This document shows, in pieces, positions 12,839 to 24,220 of a stretch of 64,000 bases of DNA. A model generated the notes under the pieces. That model was given only the letters and a program-made list of their open reading frames with translations, had not been told where the DNA came from and made no database searches. This stretch comes from Bactrocera neohumeralis (taxonomy: Eukaryota; Arthropoda; Insecta; Diptera; Tephritidae). The stretch lies in NCBI RefSeq assembly GCF_024586455.1, contig NC_065919.1:23598839-23662838 (forward strand). Direction: 5' to 3'. The first letter of the stretch is position 1; each line of letters begins with the position of its first letter. Position numbers and translations under genes: made by a program.

Positions 12839-14113
12839 AAGGTGACATTGTATTCATTTTGAAAATTCTTTATTTATTCTTCCAAATCAATTTCATCCCC
12901 TTCAAAGTAATGCCCTCCCGATGCAATGCACTTATGCCAACGGATTTTCCAATTTTCGAAACACTGGTTGTAGTCACTTTCCGGGATGGCTTTCAGTTCC
13001 GTCTTCGCTGCGGCTTGAATCTCCTCTATCGTATAAAAACGGTGTCCCCGGAGCGGTCTTTTGAGCTTGGTGAACAGCCAGAAGTCGCACGGCGCCAGAT
13101 CAGGTGAATACGGTGGTTGCGGAACGATATGGGTTGAGTTTTTGGCGAAATGATCACGAATTACGAGGGCAGTATGGGATGGTGCATTATCGTGGTGTAA
13201 AAATCAAGAATTGTCTTTCCACAATTCCGGCCTTTTTAGGCGAATAGCGTTACGCAAACGACGCATAACATTCAAATAATATTCCTTGTTGACTGTTTGA
13301 CCGGTTGGAAGGAATTCATAATGCACAACACCACGATAATCGAAGAAAACAGTCAACATGACCTTGATTTTTGAGCGACTTTGGCGCGATTGTTTTGGTC
13401 TCGGCTCTCTTTTGGCACGATATTCGCTCGATTGATCGGTTGTTTCGGGGTCGTAAGCATAGATCCAAGTCTCATCGCCAGTTATAATGCGTTTCATGAC
13501 ACCCTGGTAGTCGGAAAGCATCGTTTCACACACTTCAACGCGACGCCTTTTTTCCAAAAAATTCAATGTTTTCGGTATCAGTCGAGATTTGACGCGCTTG
13601 AAGCCCAAAACATCCTTCAAAATGGTATTGGCTGAGCCTTTCGATATGCCAACTTCATCAGCAAGGTCTCTAATTGTTAATCGACGGTTTTTCAACACCA
13701 AATCTTTGATTTGTTGAACGTGAGCTTCGTCGGTTGAGGTTGATGGTCGCCCTAGACGATCTTCGTCTTCGACACGTTCACGGCCGGCTTGGAACTCACT
13801 ATACCACTTGTAAACATTTTTTTTAGACATAGTCTCATCACCAAAGGCTTTCTGCACCATCCTCAACGTATCCGCAGCAGAAAATTGATTCCGTAAACAA
13901 AATTTAATGCAAATTCTTTGCTCAACAAATTTCGACAACGCAAAAAACGAAAAACTCACTTTTAGCAGCTCACAAAACGACACGTATCTCAAACACTAAT
14001 GAATATTTTGACATGAAATTTGACATAAATGTGACTGACAGTACTACCAAACTAAAAAAAAAACTAATTCTCCAAATCCTTCGACGCGCGCAGTTTAAAT
14101 TCAAATGTCACCT
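12839..14113 (-). mobile_element. Nearly intact mariner (DD34D) transposon
   Basis: A 1.27-kb element whose ends both read AGGTGACATT inward, with TA immediately on the left (12837-12838). It contains the single-exon transposase described at 12874-13992 with about 120 bp of 5' leader and a very short 3' tail. It is the best-preserved transposon in the window and the reference for reading the eroded sister copy at 7610-8675. It sits inside a family-1 repeat copy. Confidence 0.9.
12874..13992 (-). pseudogene. Mariner transposase with one in-frame stop
   Basis: Transposases of this type cut and paste their own element at TA sites. The frame runs 372 codons before the terminal stop. The N-terminal half holds the paired HTH domain, including LTIRDLADEVGISKGSANTI. 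The catalytic triad is complete: first Asp in TGDETWIYAYD (codon 13474-13476), second in HHDNAPSH (13189-13191), third in PCDFWLF (13084-13086). Spacing is 94 and 34 residues, hence DD34D. The only lesion I can see is a TGA at 13204-13206, in the NS-FLHHDN context where the family normally has Trp, so a single G-to-A change explains it. There is no frameshift downstream, and the C-terminus EGDEIDLEE is present. Confidence 0.9.
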
Positions 14114-14215
14114 CAGCTCGTTGTGCTGATCATTTATATATGTAGTTAATAAGGTCTCCAACGTTTCCTTGTGGATGTTACAAATTTCGGAATACCCAAT
14201 CCCTGCTCAACATTA

Positions 14216-15818
14216 AAAATCGTTAATATAATAGGAGGACCTCTAATTTTGAAGTGACTACTCAATCCAAAAAAAAATTCTTGCCTGTTATGAACCCACA
14301 AGAAGCCAAAATACGGGCATTCAATTTCGTTCACAATTAGTTGAAGTATTTTTACAGGATTGCTTCGCTCTCTTCAAAATATTCACAGATTTTGAGACCA
14401 AATAATTATTATCGTCACGTTCTGACCATAAATAACATAAAATGCCTTCTTACCTAACCTAAATATAAATTAATATGTATTATGTTCCCGTATGATATAG
14501 TCACAAAATTTCATAGTCTGTCGTACAATATATACTTCACTCGTCCGCTATTTGTCGCTTAACGCGCGCTTTAATGTCAAAATATTTACACTAACCCTTT
14601 GCGGGTCGTCATTATAATGATTGATTTGTTCAACTTGAAAGTTCCGCTGCGCTGCAGTCGTTGTCCGCCCATTAAAATGCTGAACTGCTACCAACCGTCT
14701 GTCCAACTGTCTGGTCTGGTCTGGTCGTACGTAACATAATTCGTGTGGCCCTTAACGATGTTTTTGTTCGATATGCGCCACTTTACACGCTGTGTTGACC
14801 ATCCGGTGGCAGGTGAAATGTTTGAGTGTACATAAAAATCATATATGTATATAGTATACATACATACATATATATGCAGATATATATGTATGTACGACAA
14901 TTTAATGGTTTATTAGACATTTTTAGTTCTTTACACTTTTAGGTTACTTGTACTTGTCTGTATGTTGTTGTTATGTATTTAGTTGGGCGTTTAGTTCGCA
15001 TGTTGAACCTAACTTTCTCGAACTTCTACGTCACAGCTGGTTTCTCCAGATTTGTTACTTTGACACTCACACTGACTATTATTTTAAGCGATTTCTACCG
15101 TCTGGTTCTGTACGTTGATTTTCTTACGAAAATTTATTGTAGCCTGACAATCGTGTCAGTCATTTAACCGTAACGGCTTTTGTTGTAAATTTTTTTCGTC
15201 TACAGACTATGGAGTCTTCGAAAGATTTATGTGAGTCAATGGCTTCTCTGTTTACGAATGGCTAATATTGAGTTTTTCTTTTACCGTTAATATTATGGTT
15301 TGGTGTAATTACTTAATTATTTGTTAGTTAGCTACATACATACATATTTATTATCAAGTAATTTTTGCTTTTACGAATTATGACCTAGCTCTTTTTAATG
15401 TTGGAAACAAATAATTCTTCATATAAAATATGGACACACAAATTTCTTAATTACTTTTGTTTATAAAAAAAAAACAACAAAAAAAAACAATCATATAAGA
15501 TAAAAAAAAATGTATTTTCGAAGAATTTGTTATTAGTGAAGTTATAAAAAAATGTATAGAAAACAGATTTTCAAAATCTATCCGGGTTTTTCGTAAAATA
15601 CGTTATTCTTATCCCAAATTCTTCAACATGTAAATAAAATAATTATTTAAATAATTACTATTTATTATTTTATTATTATTTTGGAATTCTAACAAATTTT
15701 ATATATTTTACGAACCGATTATCCCATCTGTGGATTTTTTAGGCTGTACCGACAGACAGATATTGAAACTAATTTTTAAATTTAAGCTCTACCAGACGCA
15801 TCGAACAACGGCAATAAG
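14216..15818. other. Non-coding interval
   Basis: Contains a TA/TGTA microsatellite at about 14845-14895 and A-rich runs at 15468-15510. No gene recognised. Confidence 0.5.
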
Positions 15819-15820
15819 TA

Positions 15821-16914
15821 ACGGTTTTTTTTTTTTTGATAAGAGCGCTACAAAAGTTTTTTTTTTAAATAAGAAAAAACGGTTTGGGATATCAATGAAC
15901 TTTTTTATTCCTGTGAAAGTACATTTGATGCCATTATGTATGGAACTCGATTTCTTTTGCATGGCCGCCACGGGCACGCTTGCAGAAGTCCAGACGCTGA
16001 ACCCAATTCTCGACGGTTTTCAAGCATAAATCGGCCAGTACTCCTGCAATTTCACGTTCGATATTCGTATGAAGCTCATCAATCGTCGCTGGCTTGTTGG
16101 CATAGACCATAGACTTGTCTAATGGCGTCAAATCGCCAATTGACTGGGCCATTTCGTGAGATAACACGTTCACCAAACTTGGTTTTCAATTTTGACATTC
16201 GTTCTGTGGCTTGTGGCGCCGTCCTCATGCAACCACATATTGTCCAAGTCCATATTATCCAATTCGGGCCAAAAATATTCGGTTATTGAGCGGTAGCGAT
16301 TCCCATCCACAGTAAAGGGCCGGTCTCGATCATCACGGAAGAAGTACCTCCCAATGACGCCGCCGGCCCATAAACTGCACCAAACCGTAAGTTTTTCGAG
16401 ATGCAATGGTGACTCATGGAGTACGTGTAGATTGCTGCTGTCCAATAACGCATATTTTGCTTATTGCCAGAAATAAGCCTCATCGCTGAAGATGATTTTT
16501 CGGTGAAAATCCGGATAATTTTCAAGTTGTTGCTGAGGCTTCAATTCTTGCGTCAATTTGACCTTGTAAGGATGTAGGCCAAGATTTTTTCGCAAAATTC
16601 GCCACAACGCCGTCCCGTCAGAGATGCCCAAAGTTTGAGAACGACGTATGAAAGATTGGTTTGGGTCTTCCTCAACTGATGCGCTAGCGACAGCAATATT
16701 CTTGACACCATGGGCACTTGTTTGTCTCACTGGCGCGGGAACATTTCGTACTGTGCCTTTGGATTCAAATTTTTCCACAAGACGCTCAATTGTTGATCTG
16801 ACAGAACGATTATGACGATCATAAATTGGGCGTAGCGCTCTTAAAGTTGAGGCCATGACGTTGTTTGTTGTCTCTATCGGTCTATTTTTGTAGCGTTGCT
16901 ATTGAAAACCCCGT
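15821..16914 (-). mobile_element. DD41D (rosa-like) mariner copy, inactive
   Basis: Terminal inverted repeats are a decayed ACGG(GG)TTTT...GCGCTACAAAA on the left and, inward from the right, ACGGGGTTTTCAATAG...CGCTACAAAA. TA is present on both sides (15819-15820, 16915-16916). The minus-strand transposase is split into three frames (16856-16461, 16445-16170, 16176-15934). First Asp in IIFSDEAYFW, second in WLHEDGATSH, third in DLTPLDKS. The sequence between the second and third Asp is shortened, and the usual YFLWG after PLD is deleted. The C-terminus ends GGHAKEIEFHT. About 20 N-terminal residues before MASTLRALRPIY are missing. The class is inferred from the LTPLD third-Asp motif. Confidence 0.85.
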
Positions 16915-16934
16915 TACATATGTACATACCTACC

Positions 16935-17040
16935 TTAAAAATTGAATGATCGGAATCAAGTGCTTCTGGGAGAAGCTCTTTCCAAGCTGAAGGATATTAT
17001 TATATCTTCGGAGCAACAGAAGTTAACATTTTTTCTTGTT
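16935..17040 (+). repeat. 3' end of a family-1 dispersed repeat
   Basis: Matches the 3' end of the full copy at 50982-51652: 'gaatgatcggaatcaagt', then the hairpin region 'atcttcggagcaacagaag' and the terminal 'ttttttcttg'. It follows the mariner at 15821-16914 within about 20 bp. No matching 5' half is visible on the mariner's left. Confidence 0.65.
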
Positions 17041-17073
17041 TTACTGAATATTAAATATTTCTTCTCTGTTACA

Positions 17074-17116
17074 ATATTCTAATATGTATGTTTTTTATTC
17101 TCTTTTTAGGTAAGTT
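17074..17116 (+). promoter_or_regulatory. Candidate recursive (ratchet) splice site
   Basis: A CTAAT branch-point motif (17079-17083) is followed by a pyrimidine-rich tract (TTTTTTATTCTCTTTTT), then AG at 17108-17109, joined directly to GTAAGT (17110-17115). A 3' splice site fused to a consensus 5' splice site with no exon between them is the signature of recursive splicing in long fly introns. It lies on the same strand as the Jupiter exon but 24.7 kb upstream, so it would serve a longer transcript. It is also possible that this is a chance match or part of a microexon. Confidence 0.5.
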
Positions 17117-17119
17117 CTA

Positions 17120-18487
17120 CGTTCTAATAAATACTACTACGAAAGTTGCCTCGATGTATATATAAATATTTGTTGTAAGTATTTATGAGTAAATGACCAT
17201 TCAATTGTAGCCTGTCAAAAGTGCATAAATAAGGCAAACGACTAAATTAATTTATGTACAAAATTAATTATGAAGCTTCTCACCCAACTGGCATCCCCTT
17301 ATGAGACGAACTGTAGCCGCTATAACTGCCACAAATGCTTTTAAATGATCCATTTACAAATCACAATTAATTACAGTTATGAGTAATTGCAATTGAAAAG
17401 TTTAAATTTATTACCTTCACTAATAGACTGACATTAAATGTTGAAAAATATTAAATTACAAAGCACACGCTTTGAAAAATTGTCGAAAAGCGGCCGAAGT
17501 TGATTTGAGTAAATCGATACCGATCCGCGGAGAACGTCAGTTAATTGATGCAATAACAAAAGTTCCAAAAAAAGTAATAATAATTTAGCGCTGTGGACGA
17601 AATGCATTTTTAAAAGTCAGCTTGTTGGGTTAATTTGCTTTCTCTCAATGTGCGCTCCTCCTTTTCACCCATTTTTTGCGCCGCTGCATTGTGTTTAATA
17701 TTAAAAAGTCGTGATTTATGCCGCTCGGTTGAGTGAAAGAAATCAAAATCTAATGTTACTATCATGGAGTAAGAATTGAAAATTTCTCGTCAGCTAATTT
17801 GGGGAAAAATAGTAAACGTGCAGTCAGTTAAACAGGCAGCCATTGGAGTTACGTTTAGTCGAAATTTGGTGGAGCTATTTTGAATGCAATGCAGTTATTT
17901 GTATTGGTTGCGCATTTGTGTGGTTTTTAATAGTATTTTATATATTTTTTACGTGGCCGTATAAATATTTGCTTTTTTAATATTTTTTGTTTAGTATTTT
18001 CTTTGCTGCCGCCTTGCGTAGTTTATTAGCTGCGAGCTGACTTGTTTGTGCGCACTTCAAAAGAAATTCACCGACCGATATAGCGTGCTTTGCCATAACG
18101 TAGACGTAAACTACTCATACGCAGTGCTAACTTTGTGTACGAGTTTTAACTAAAAATTTGAGTCAAAGCTGCAATGCAACTTAATGATGAATGCAATGTA
18201 AATTTTTTTCATTAATTGGTTAACGATAGCTTTTTTCCCAGGCTTTCAGTGTAATTTCTTACAAATTATTATTTTTTATTATTACAACCGGGTGATGATA
18301 TGCATTTTTTTAACAAAAAATAAACGGAGAAAGTTGCGCCTTTAGGAGATTTCGAAAATATAATGCTGTGAAATTGTTAAATTTTCTAACTTTACTTATA
18401 TTTTAACTGGGCAGGCCCACTTTTACTGCATGCCCTCCAAAAGGTCTGTGCCGCGTTTTAATAGCCATAAGTCTGAATATACATATA
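17120..18487. other. Non-coding interval
   Basis: No coding frame over 60 codons and no recognised repeat. Confidence 0.5.
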
Positions 18488-18783
18488 TAGGGGTTTTCAA
18501 TAGGGCACTACAAAAGTAGACCGATAGTGACAACAGACATATTTTTTCCCGCTCTTTTGACATTTCTCTTCAGTAAGGTTTGCCATTTCATCATGGAAAG
18601 ATATATGTTCCAACAATGAGTCGAAATTATTAAAATTTTCTACCGAAATTCGGAGTGAGTGGCCTCAACTTTAGAGCGGGATTTTCAAAAGTTTTTTTTT
18701 TTAATAAAATAAAAACGGGATATTAATAAAATTCTTTATTTCTGTGAAAGTACATTCGATGCCATTATGTATGGAACTCGATT
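18488..18783. mobile_element. Two rosa-like mariner fragments joined head to head
   Basis: The + strand part starts with the terminal repeat GGGGTTTTCAATAGGGC, then CACTACAAAAGTAGACCGATAG. It includes the start of a transposase reading MERYMFQQ, then VEIIKIFYRNSE (18594-18650). From about 18672 the sequence switches to the opposite end of the family in minus orientation: 'gtgaaagtacattcgatgcc' and 'atggaactcgatt' match 15915-15953. It ends near 18783. It cannot encode a protein. Confidence 0.7.
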
Positions 18784-19596
18784 ACGGAAGGTTTTTAAAA
18801 ACCCTTTATTATTTCGGAACCTATTAAATAAGTCCTTGATTTTATTCCTGGCAAACTTTGGGCATATCTGCCTTGTTAGCTTATAGCTTTTTATTGATTT
18901 CAATCTGTTCTAACCTATTTGTTCTAAATGCATATAAAGCTCTCTTTTGTTCGTTCCCAGCGTGCTTGATACTTGAACTCTACCTCGGATTCGTCTGAAT
19001 AGGCTCCTAGCTTTAACAACTCGTCTGCCTATTCTTTGCCGAAAATACTCCTTTGACGGAGAACCGAAATTAAAGACAAGAGGAGTTGGCTTGTCATTGA
19101 GCTAAAAGCATTCATTCCTGCAATTCTTTACTACGATGAAATTAATATGTGGCGTCGACAAGGCCGGCCATCCGTGTATTTGGTTGCTTTCTGTATCCTC
19201 CCGCAGTTATTCAATAGAACTCCATAACCCTTTTCTTTACCCAATACTTCCGCTTGGAAGGTGCTGTCTGAGTGCGTTAGAGAAATGCTAATATCATTGC
19301 AGTATACCCTTGCCCCTACTCCGCGGCCCTGTGTACCCGTCGTTATATATAGAGGTAGTATCCTCCTCCCCTACTAAACCTCTTATCCATTCACGTATTG
19401 AGGGTAACCTCACCCGAAAGTGAATTGAAATCTAATCTTGGAAGGATATAGTCTGATTTATTTAGGTTTAGCTGGTTCAGGATGGCGCTCTGTTTCCTTG
19501 ATTCCTTTGGGGTATCTCATGAATACAGGAACTAGCTTAGTTTCGCGCTCTCATATCTTATCTCTTTCGACTAGACTTAAGACTGCAGCAACTTTT
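18784..19596. other. Non-coding interval
   Basis: No gene or repeat recognised. The 132-codon frame at 19438-19836 runs through a dispersed repeat into a mariner and is not a gene. Confidence 0.5.
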
Positions 19597-21080
19597 CTAC
19601 CCTGGCCAGAGTGTACTAAGTTTGCCAGGAATTTTGTAACACCCAAACGGAAACGTCGGATGTATTTACATATATATGATCAGCGTGACCGTCTGTCAGT
19701 CTGTATATACCCGAACCAGCCCTCAGTTTTGCACACGATATTTTCTCCCCGAGGAGCTGCTTATTTTTCGGAACTACTGATATCGAACTATCGGGTGATT
19801 TTTTTGAGGTTAGGATTTTCATGCATTAGTATTTGACAGATCACGTGGGATTTCAGACATGGTGTCAAAGAGAAAGATGCTCAGTATGCTTTGACATTTC
19901 ATCATGAAAGACTTACTAACGAGCTTGCAAATCATTGATTTTATAGTGTTCGGTTCGATGTTTTCGCGCTTTATTTTATGGTTACATAATCGACCAAGTG
20001 AGCAAACAATTAATGCGATTGTGACCAAGTTTCGCACTCAGTTTACTTTATTGGACATTAAACCAACCACACGAATGCGTACAGTGCGTACAGAAGAGAA
20101 TATTGCGTCTGTTTCTGAGAGTGTGGCTGAAGACCGTGAAATGTCGATTCGTCGCCGTTCGCAGCAATTGGGTTTGTGTTATTCCACCACATGGAAGATT
20201 TTACGCAAAGATCTTGGTGTAAAACTTTCGCTCGTGCAAGAACTGAAGAACTCTGCCACAACGTCGAATTTTCAGTGAAATTGCCGCATTTGGGGTGAAG
20301 AGCAACCAGAAGCCGTTCAAGAACTGCATCCCGAAAAATGCACTGTTTGGTGTGGTTTGTACGCTGGTGGAATCATTGGACCGTATTTTTTCAAAGATGC
20401 TGTTGGACGCAACGTTACGGTGAATGGCGATCGCTATCGTTCGATGCTAACAAACTTTTGTTGCCAAAAATGGAAGAACTTTGGTTGACATGTGGTTTCA
20501 ACAAGATGGCGCTACATGCCACACAGCTCGCGATTCTATGGCCATTTTGAGGGAAAACTTCGGAGAACAATTCATCTCAAGAAATGGACCCGTAAGTTGG
20601 CAAGATCATGCAAGATCATGCGATTTAACGCCTTTAGACTATTTTTTGTGGGGCACGTCAAGTCTTTCTACTAAGCCAGCAACTATTCCAGCTTTGGAAG
20701 ACAACATTTCCGATTTTTCCGGAACTCGAAAAAGTTGCCTAAAATTGATTTCCGATGGACCACCTAAGACGCAGCCGCGGTCAACATTTAAATGAAATTA
20801 TCTTCAAAAAGTAAATGTCATGAACCAATCTAACGTTTCAAATAAAGAACCGATGAGATTTTGCAAATTTTATGCGTTTTTTTTTTTAAAAAAGTTATCA
20901 AGCTCTTAAAAAATCACCCGATATTATCCGCCTATCTGTCTGAAATTGTTCCGATAGAGTCAATATGGCATATTGCTGCCAAACAAACTGACCGATCAAA
21001 ATCAAGTTCTTTTGAAAAATCTTTTGTATTTGTGAAGGGTATTATAGCTTCGGTGCAACCGAATTTAGCGTTTTTTCTTG
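19597..21080 (+). repeat. Family-1 dispersed repeat split by a mariner
   Basis: The left part (19597-19790) starts 'taccctggccagagtgtact' and includes 'ttttgtaacaccca' and the GTCTGTCAGTCTGTATATA tract. The right part (20922-21080) resumes with the internal repeat ('atattgctgccaaacaaactg') and the 3' end 'agcttcggtgcaaccgaa', 'gcgttttttcttg'. The mariner at 19791-20921 inserted at a TA within it. Confidence 0.8.
19791..20921 (+). mobile_element. DD41D mariner-like transposon, deleted
   Basis: Both ends read TCGGGTGATTTTTT inward, and TA is duplicated at 19789-19790 and 20922-20923. The + strand transposase relic runs from about 19904 to the stop at 20812-20814. The N-terminal part (19904-20275) is open through RRRSQQLGLCYSTTWKILRK and LVQELK, then breaks. 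The block with the first catalytic Asp (normally SDEAHFW) is deleted around 20275-20290. The second Asp is kept in WFQQDGATCHTA (about 20488-20523) and the third in DLTPLDYFLWG. A short direct duplication, 'gcaagatcat' twice at about 20601-20620, lengthens the spacing. The C-terminus ends LNEIIFKK. Confidence 0.9.
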
Positions 21081-22875
21081 TTAGCGATTATTATCAACCA
21101 ATCTAAAAATGGAATTTTTTCGCAAAAAATTTTATTGCAAATTATATTTCCGCATTGCTGATTTAACTTTTATATATTTACAATATATTTGTAAAATGAC
21201 AATACAATTTTAAAATAAAATGCTTTTATGTGCGCCGCCTCGATAACAATTTTAACTCTCTTTCAATAAATATTTATAGACATACTTATGTATACAAACA
21301 TATGCATGTACTTACGCCTCAATTTACCTATGCATGAGTACCTTATCAATTCATATATGCATGTATTTATTGACCCCTCAATATGACGACAACAACAACA
21401 ACAATAACGATAATCAATGCCACTCCCACCAGCGACCGTGGGTGCGCCACACCACTAAAATAGCACTTCAAAGGCTTTCAGCGAATTACTTCGCGGTTTG
21501 TGTTGATAAATGAAAAATTTCGTTGATTTCCAACCGCAATCGCAGCTGCTGTGCTGTGTTTCACTCCCTGTCGCGGGGTCATCCTCACCTCATACACATG
21601 CAACAAGTGCCAGCGCCAGTGTCAGTGCAATGGCCTGATAACTCAATAACGAAATCGAAAGTGAAAATATGAGTAAACAATCATAGTGGTGATTATTTGC
21701 CAAATAACTGAAATGCCTGTACTTTTTTTCGTACAAACATAAACGCGATTAAGACAATTGAACAAACACAATTTCACATAATTATTGGTTATATTTTGTG
21801 AAATCGCATAAAGCAGTGCCACTTTTGTACTTAAAGTCGAATTTGTTCACGTTTATGGAAGATTTAACACGTGGCGTTTTATACGAAAATTTACATAAAT
21901 AATTATATATATTTTTTTCGAAAACACTTTTAGTTGTAACACCATTTGACAATTTCATGTCGTATATTCTGCAATATGACTAAAATTGCTGCAGAGATTG
22001 TCTTATTAGCTATGATTTCCATTTATCCACTTGGATTGTTGTTTAAAGTTTTTATACCCTTGTAACATAATGTTTCGCCCTATATCGCACTAAATTTTTT
22101 ATTGCAACAAATAGGTCTGCGGAAGACTACAATTCACATAACAACCCTAAAAATTACAAAATTTTTCATTTGGCGTATTAAAAAATAGTTACGTTTATGT
22201 TGATCCAAAAACTCGAGTTTAAGTTTTATGAGCAATTTTTTGCGGTGCTCATCCGATCTTGGGTCTAAAATTGACATCTCTTTGCAAGAAACGTTCATAG
22301 TGTAACCAAATTGTTCGAGAGGAAGACTAAATTTTATGGGTTACATATTACTAAACTCACATAGATTGTCTATAAATTGAGCTAACGGATTTTTTTCATA
22401 TGGTAAACTCAATATTTGTTGGCGTTAAAAGTAAAATGTTCAATAAAATCGTGTTTTTTCTGAAGAGCGTTTTCTATATGATAAAGAATTAAAGCTTCTT
22501 TTAAAGATTCAATGACAACTTTTAACAGAGAATTCGTTTTAAAGGTTCTGTACTCATATATGTATACACTGAGAATCTATAAAAACGAATTTAAGGTGTA
22601 CGAACAACTGTTAAGTGTCTTTATTGATTTTGATATTTCATTGTAAAGTTGTAAAGGTAAACCTTAAAGCTAAAAAAATCGCAGGACAACAACAAAAAGT
22701 TGGTTGGTTTATATTTCCATATACTCATAAATGTGTTTATGCGTTGGTGCGTTTTAAGTGAAAAGGTCTTAAAAACAAATTGGTGAATAAACTCGAGTTC
22801 TACCTTTGAAATGCACAAGCTGTTTTTATAGATCGAATTAGGTTTTCAAACTCAAAGCCCTTGAATTTACATTTG
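21081..22875. other. Non-coding interval
   Basis: Contains microsatellite-like TATGCATGTA runs (21290-21365) and a CAACAACAACAATAA run (21390-21406). No gene recognised. Confidence 0.5.
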
Positions 22876-24220
22876 TATACCCTGAACCCTGAAATATAAA
22901 AGGTGATCCATTTCAAGGTTCCCAACTTTTTTTTTAAAGAAAAACACAGCAACTTTAAACTAAATTGGGAATATTTCTCGTCATTCGAAGGAACATTATT
23001 TGGCATTTATTTTTTGAAGTTTATATCTTTCAAATCTTGGCCGCGGTTACGTCAAATGTTCCATCCGTTAAGCCAAATATTCGATCGAGCATTTCGACTG
23101 GTAACTTGAAGCGGAAATGTCCACGTAGACTTAAGGCTTTACATATCCCCACAGGAAAAAGCGATCTTGGGATAATCGACCGATCAAATCATAAATCCAT
23201 TGATTTGTGCGATGATCTTGTTGAAACCCATTGCCATCAAATAGTCGGTTCATTTCACCGGCATAATTTTTCAGGAAATATGAACCGATGAGTCCGCCGG
23301 CCCACAAATTACACCAAACCGTTGTTTTTCTAGATGAAATGGCAGCTCTTGAATCTCTTCAGGTTGTTATTCGTCCCAAAAGCGTCGATTTTGCTTGTTT
23401 ACATACCCATTGAGCCAGAAATGGGGCTCATCGCTAAACAAAATTTGGTTCGAAAACGTCGGATCATCTTGAAACTTTTCAAGAGCCCATAGAGCGAAGC
23501 GATGTCGTTTGGAAAGGTTAGTTTTTGTACAAGCTGTATTTTGTACGCTTTCAATTCAAATCTCGACGTAAAGTGCACCAAGTCTTCAGTCCGAATTTCT
23601 GGGGATGGCGCCGGATCGACTCTCCACGGTCTTCGTGTACCGTCTCAGCTACGGCTGCTTTATTTTCTTCACTGCGTGCTACACGTGGCCTATTCGATCG
23701 GATATTATTCAATAATGAATGCTGGGTTAAGCTGGGTGATGGTGATGCGAATAGTGCGCTCAGTAGGCCGATTTGTAAACGTTGTTTAAGCGTAAGTCTT
23801 TCCATGATGAAATGCAAAACAATACTGAACAAAAATAACATGACAGATTGACACGACACATGCGCGATCTGTCAAAAAAAGGCTATTGAAAAAAGGACCT
23901 GTACTTGGATCATCCATTATATAATATATAAATGATCAGCATGACGTGCTGACTCGTTTTAGCCATGTCCGTCTGTCTCTATTGATCTGAAATTTTGTGC
24001 ACTTCTTTTTCTCCCCAATAAGCTGCTTATTTATCGGAACCGATAATATCGATACGAATCAAGTAAAAGTTTCAAGGGAAACTTTTCATTTTACCAGTTA
24101 TCTTCAAGGAATTTGGCATGAATTATTGCCAGACGAAATGATGCAATCTCCGAAGAAAGTGTTCAGATCGAGAGACTATAGCATATAGCTGCCATATGAA
24201 CTGAACGATTGAAATCAAGT
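22876..24220 (+). repeat. Family-1 dispersed repeat split by a mariner
   Basis: The left stub TATACCCTGAACC (22876-22888) is the family's first bases. After the mariner, the repeat resumes at about 23918 ('aaatgatcagcatga', 'agccatgtccgtctgtct', 'aagctgctta') and includes one internal repeat unit ('gactatagcatatagctgcc', about 24174-24193). The 3' hairpin is missing. Confidence 0.75.
22898..23917 (-). mobile_element. DD41D mariner-like copy, inactive
   Basis: The left end AGGTGATCCATTTCAAGGTTCC is mirrored, imperfectly, by GGACCTGTACTTGGATCATCC at the right. Minus-strand transposase: N-terminal MERLTLKQRLQIG (23817 downward), ARSEENKAAVAETVHEDRGESIRR, first catalytic Asp in ILFSDEPHFW (codons within 23413-23442), then eroded VWCNLWAGG and C-terminal parts to about 22950. 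The HTH half is out of frame with the catalytic half, and the region of the second and third Asp is scrambled (FQQDHRTNQW, then QDRFFLWG). It sits inside a family-1 repeat and is related to the copy at 61260-62150. Confidence 0.85.

Larger units (their letters stand above)
12380..14215 (-). repeat. Copy of the TATACCCTG/GTCTG dispersed repeat (family 1), split by a mariner
   Basis: The right part (14114-14215) is the reverse complement of the 5' portion of the complete copy at 50982-51652 ('gctgatcatttatatatgt', 'ggtctccaacgtttccttgtgg'). The left part (about 12380-12838) carries diverged reverse-strand copies of its internal repeat ('tatgctatagtggtccgatc', 'ttcggagattgcaccg'). The mariner at 12839-14113 lies between the two parts. 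It is non-coding. Confidence 0.65.
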
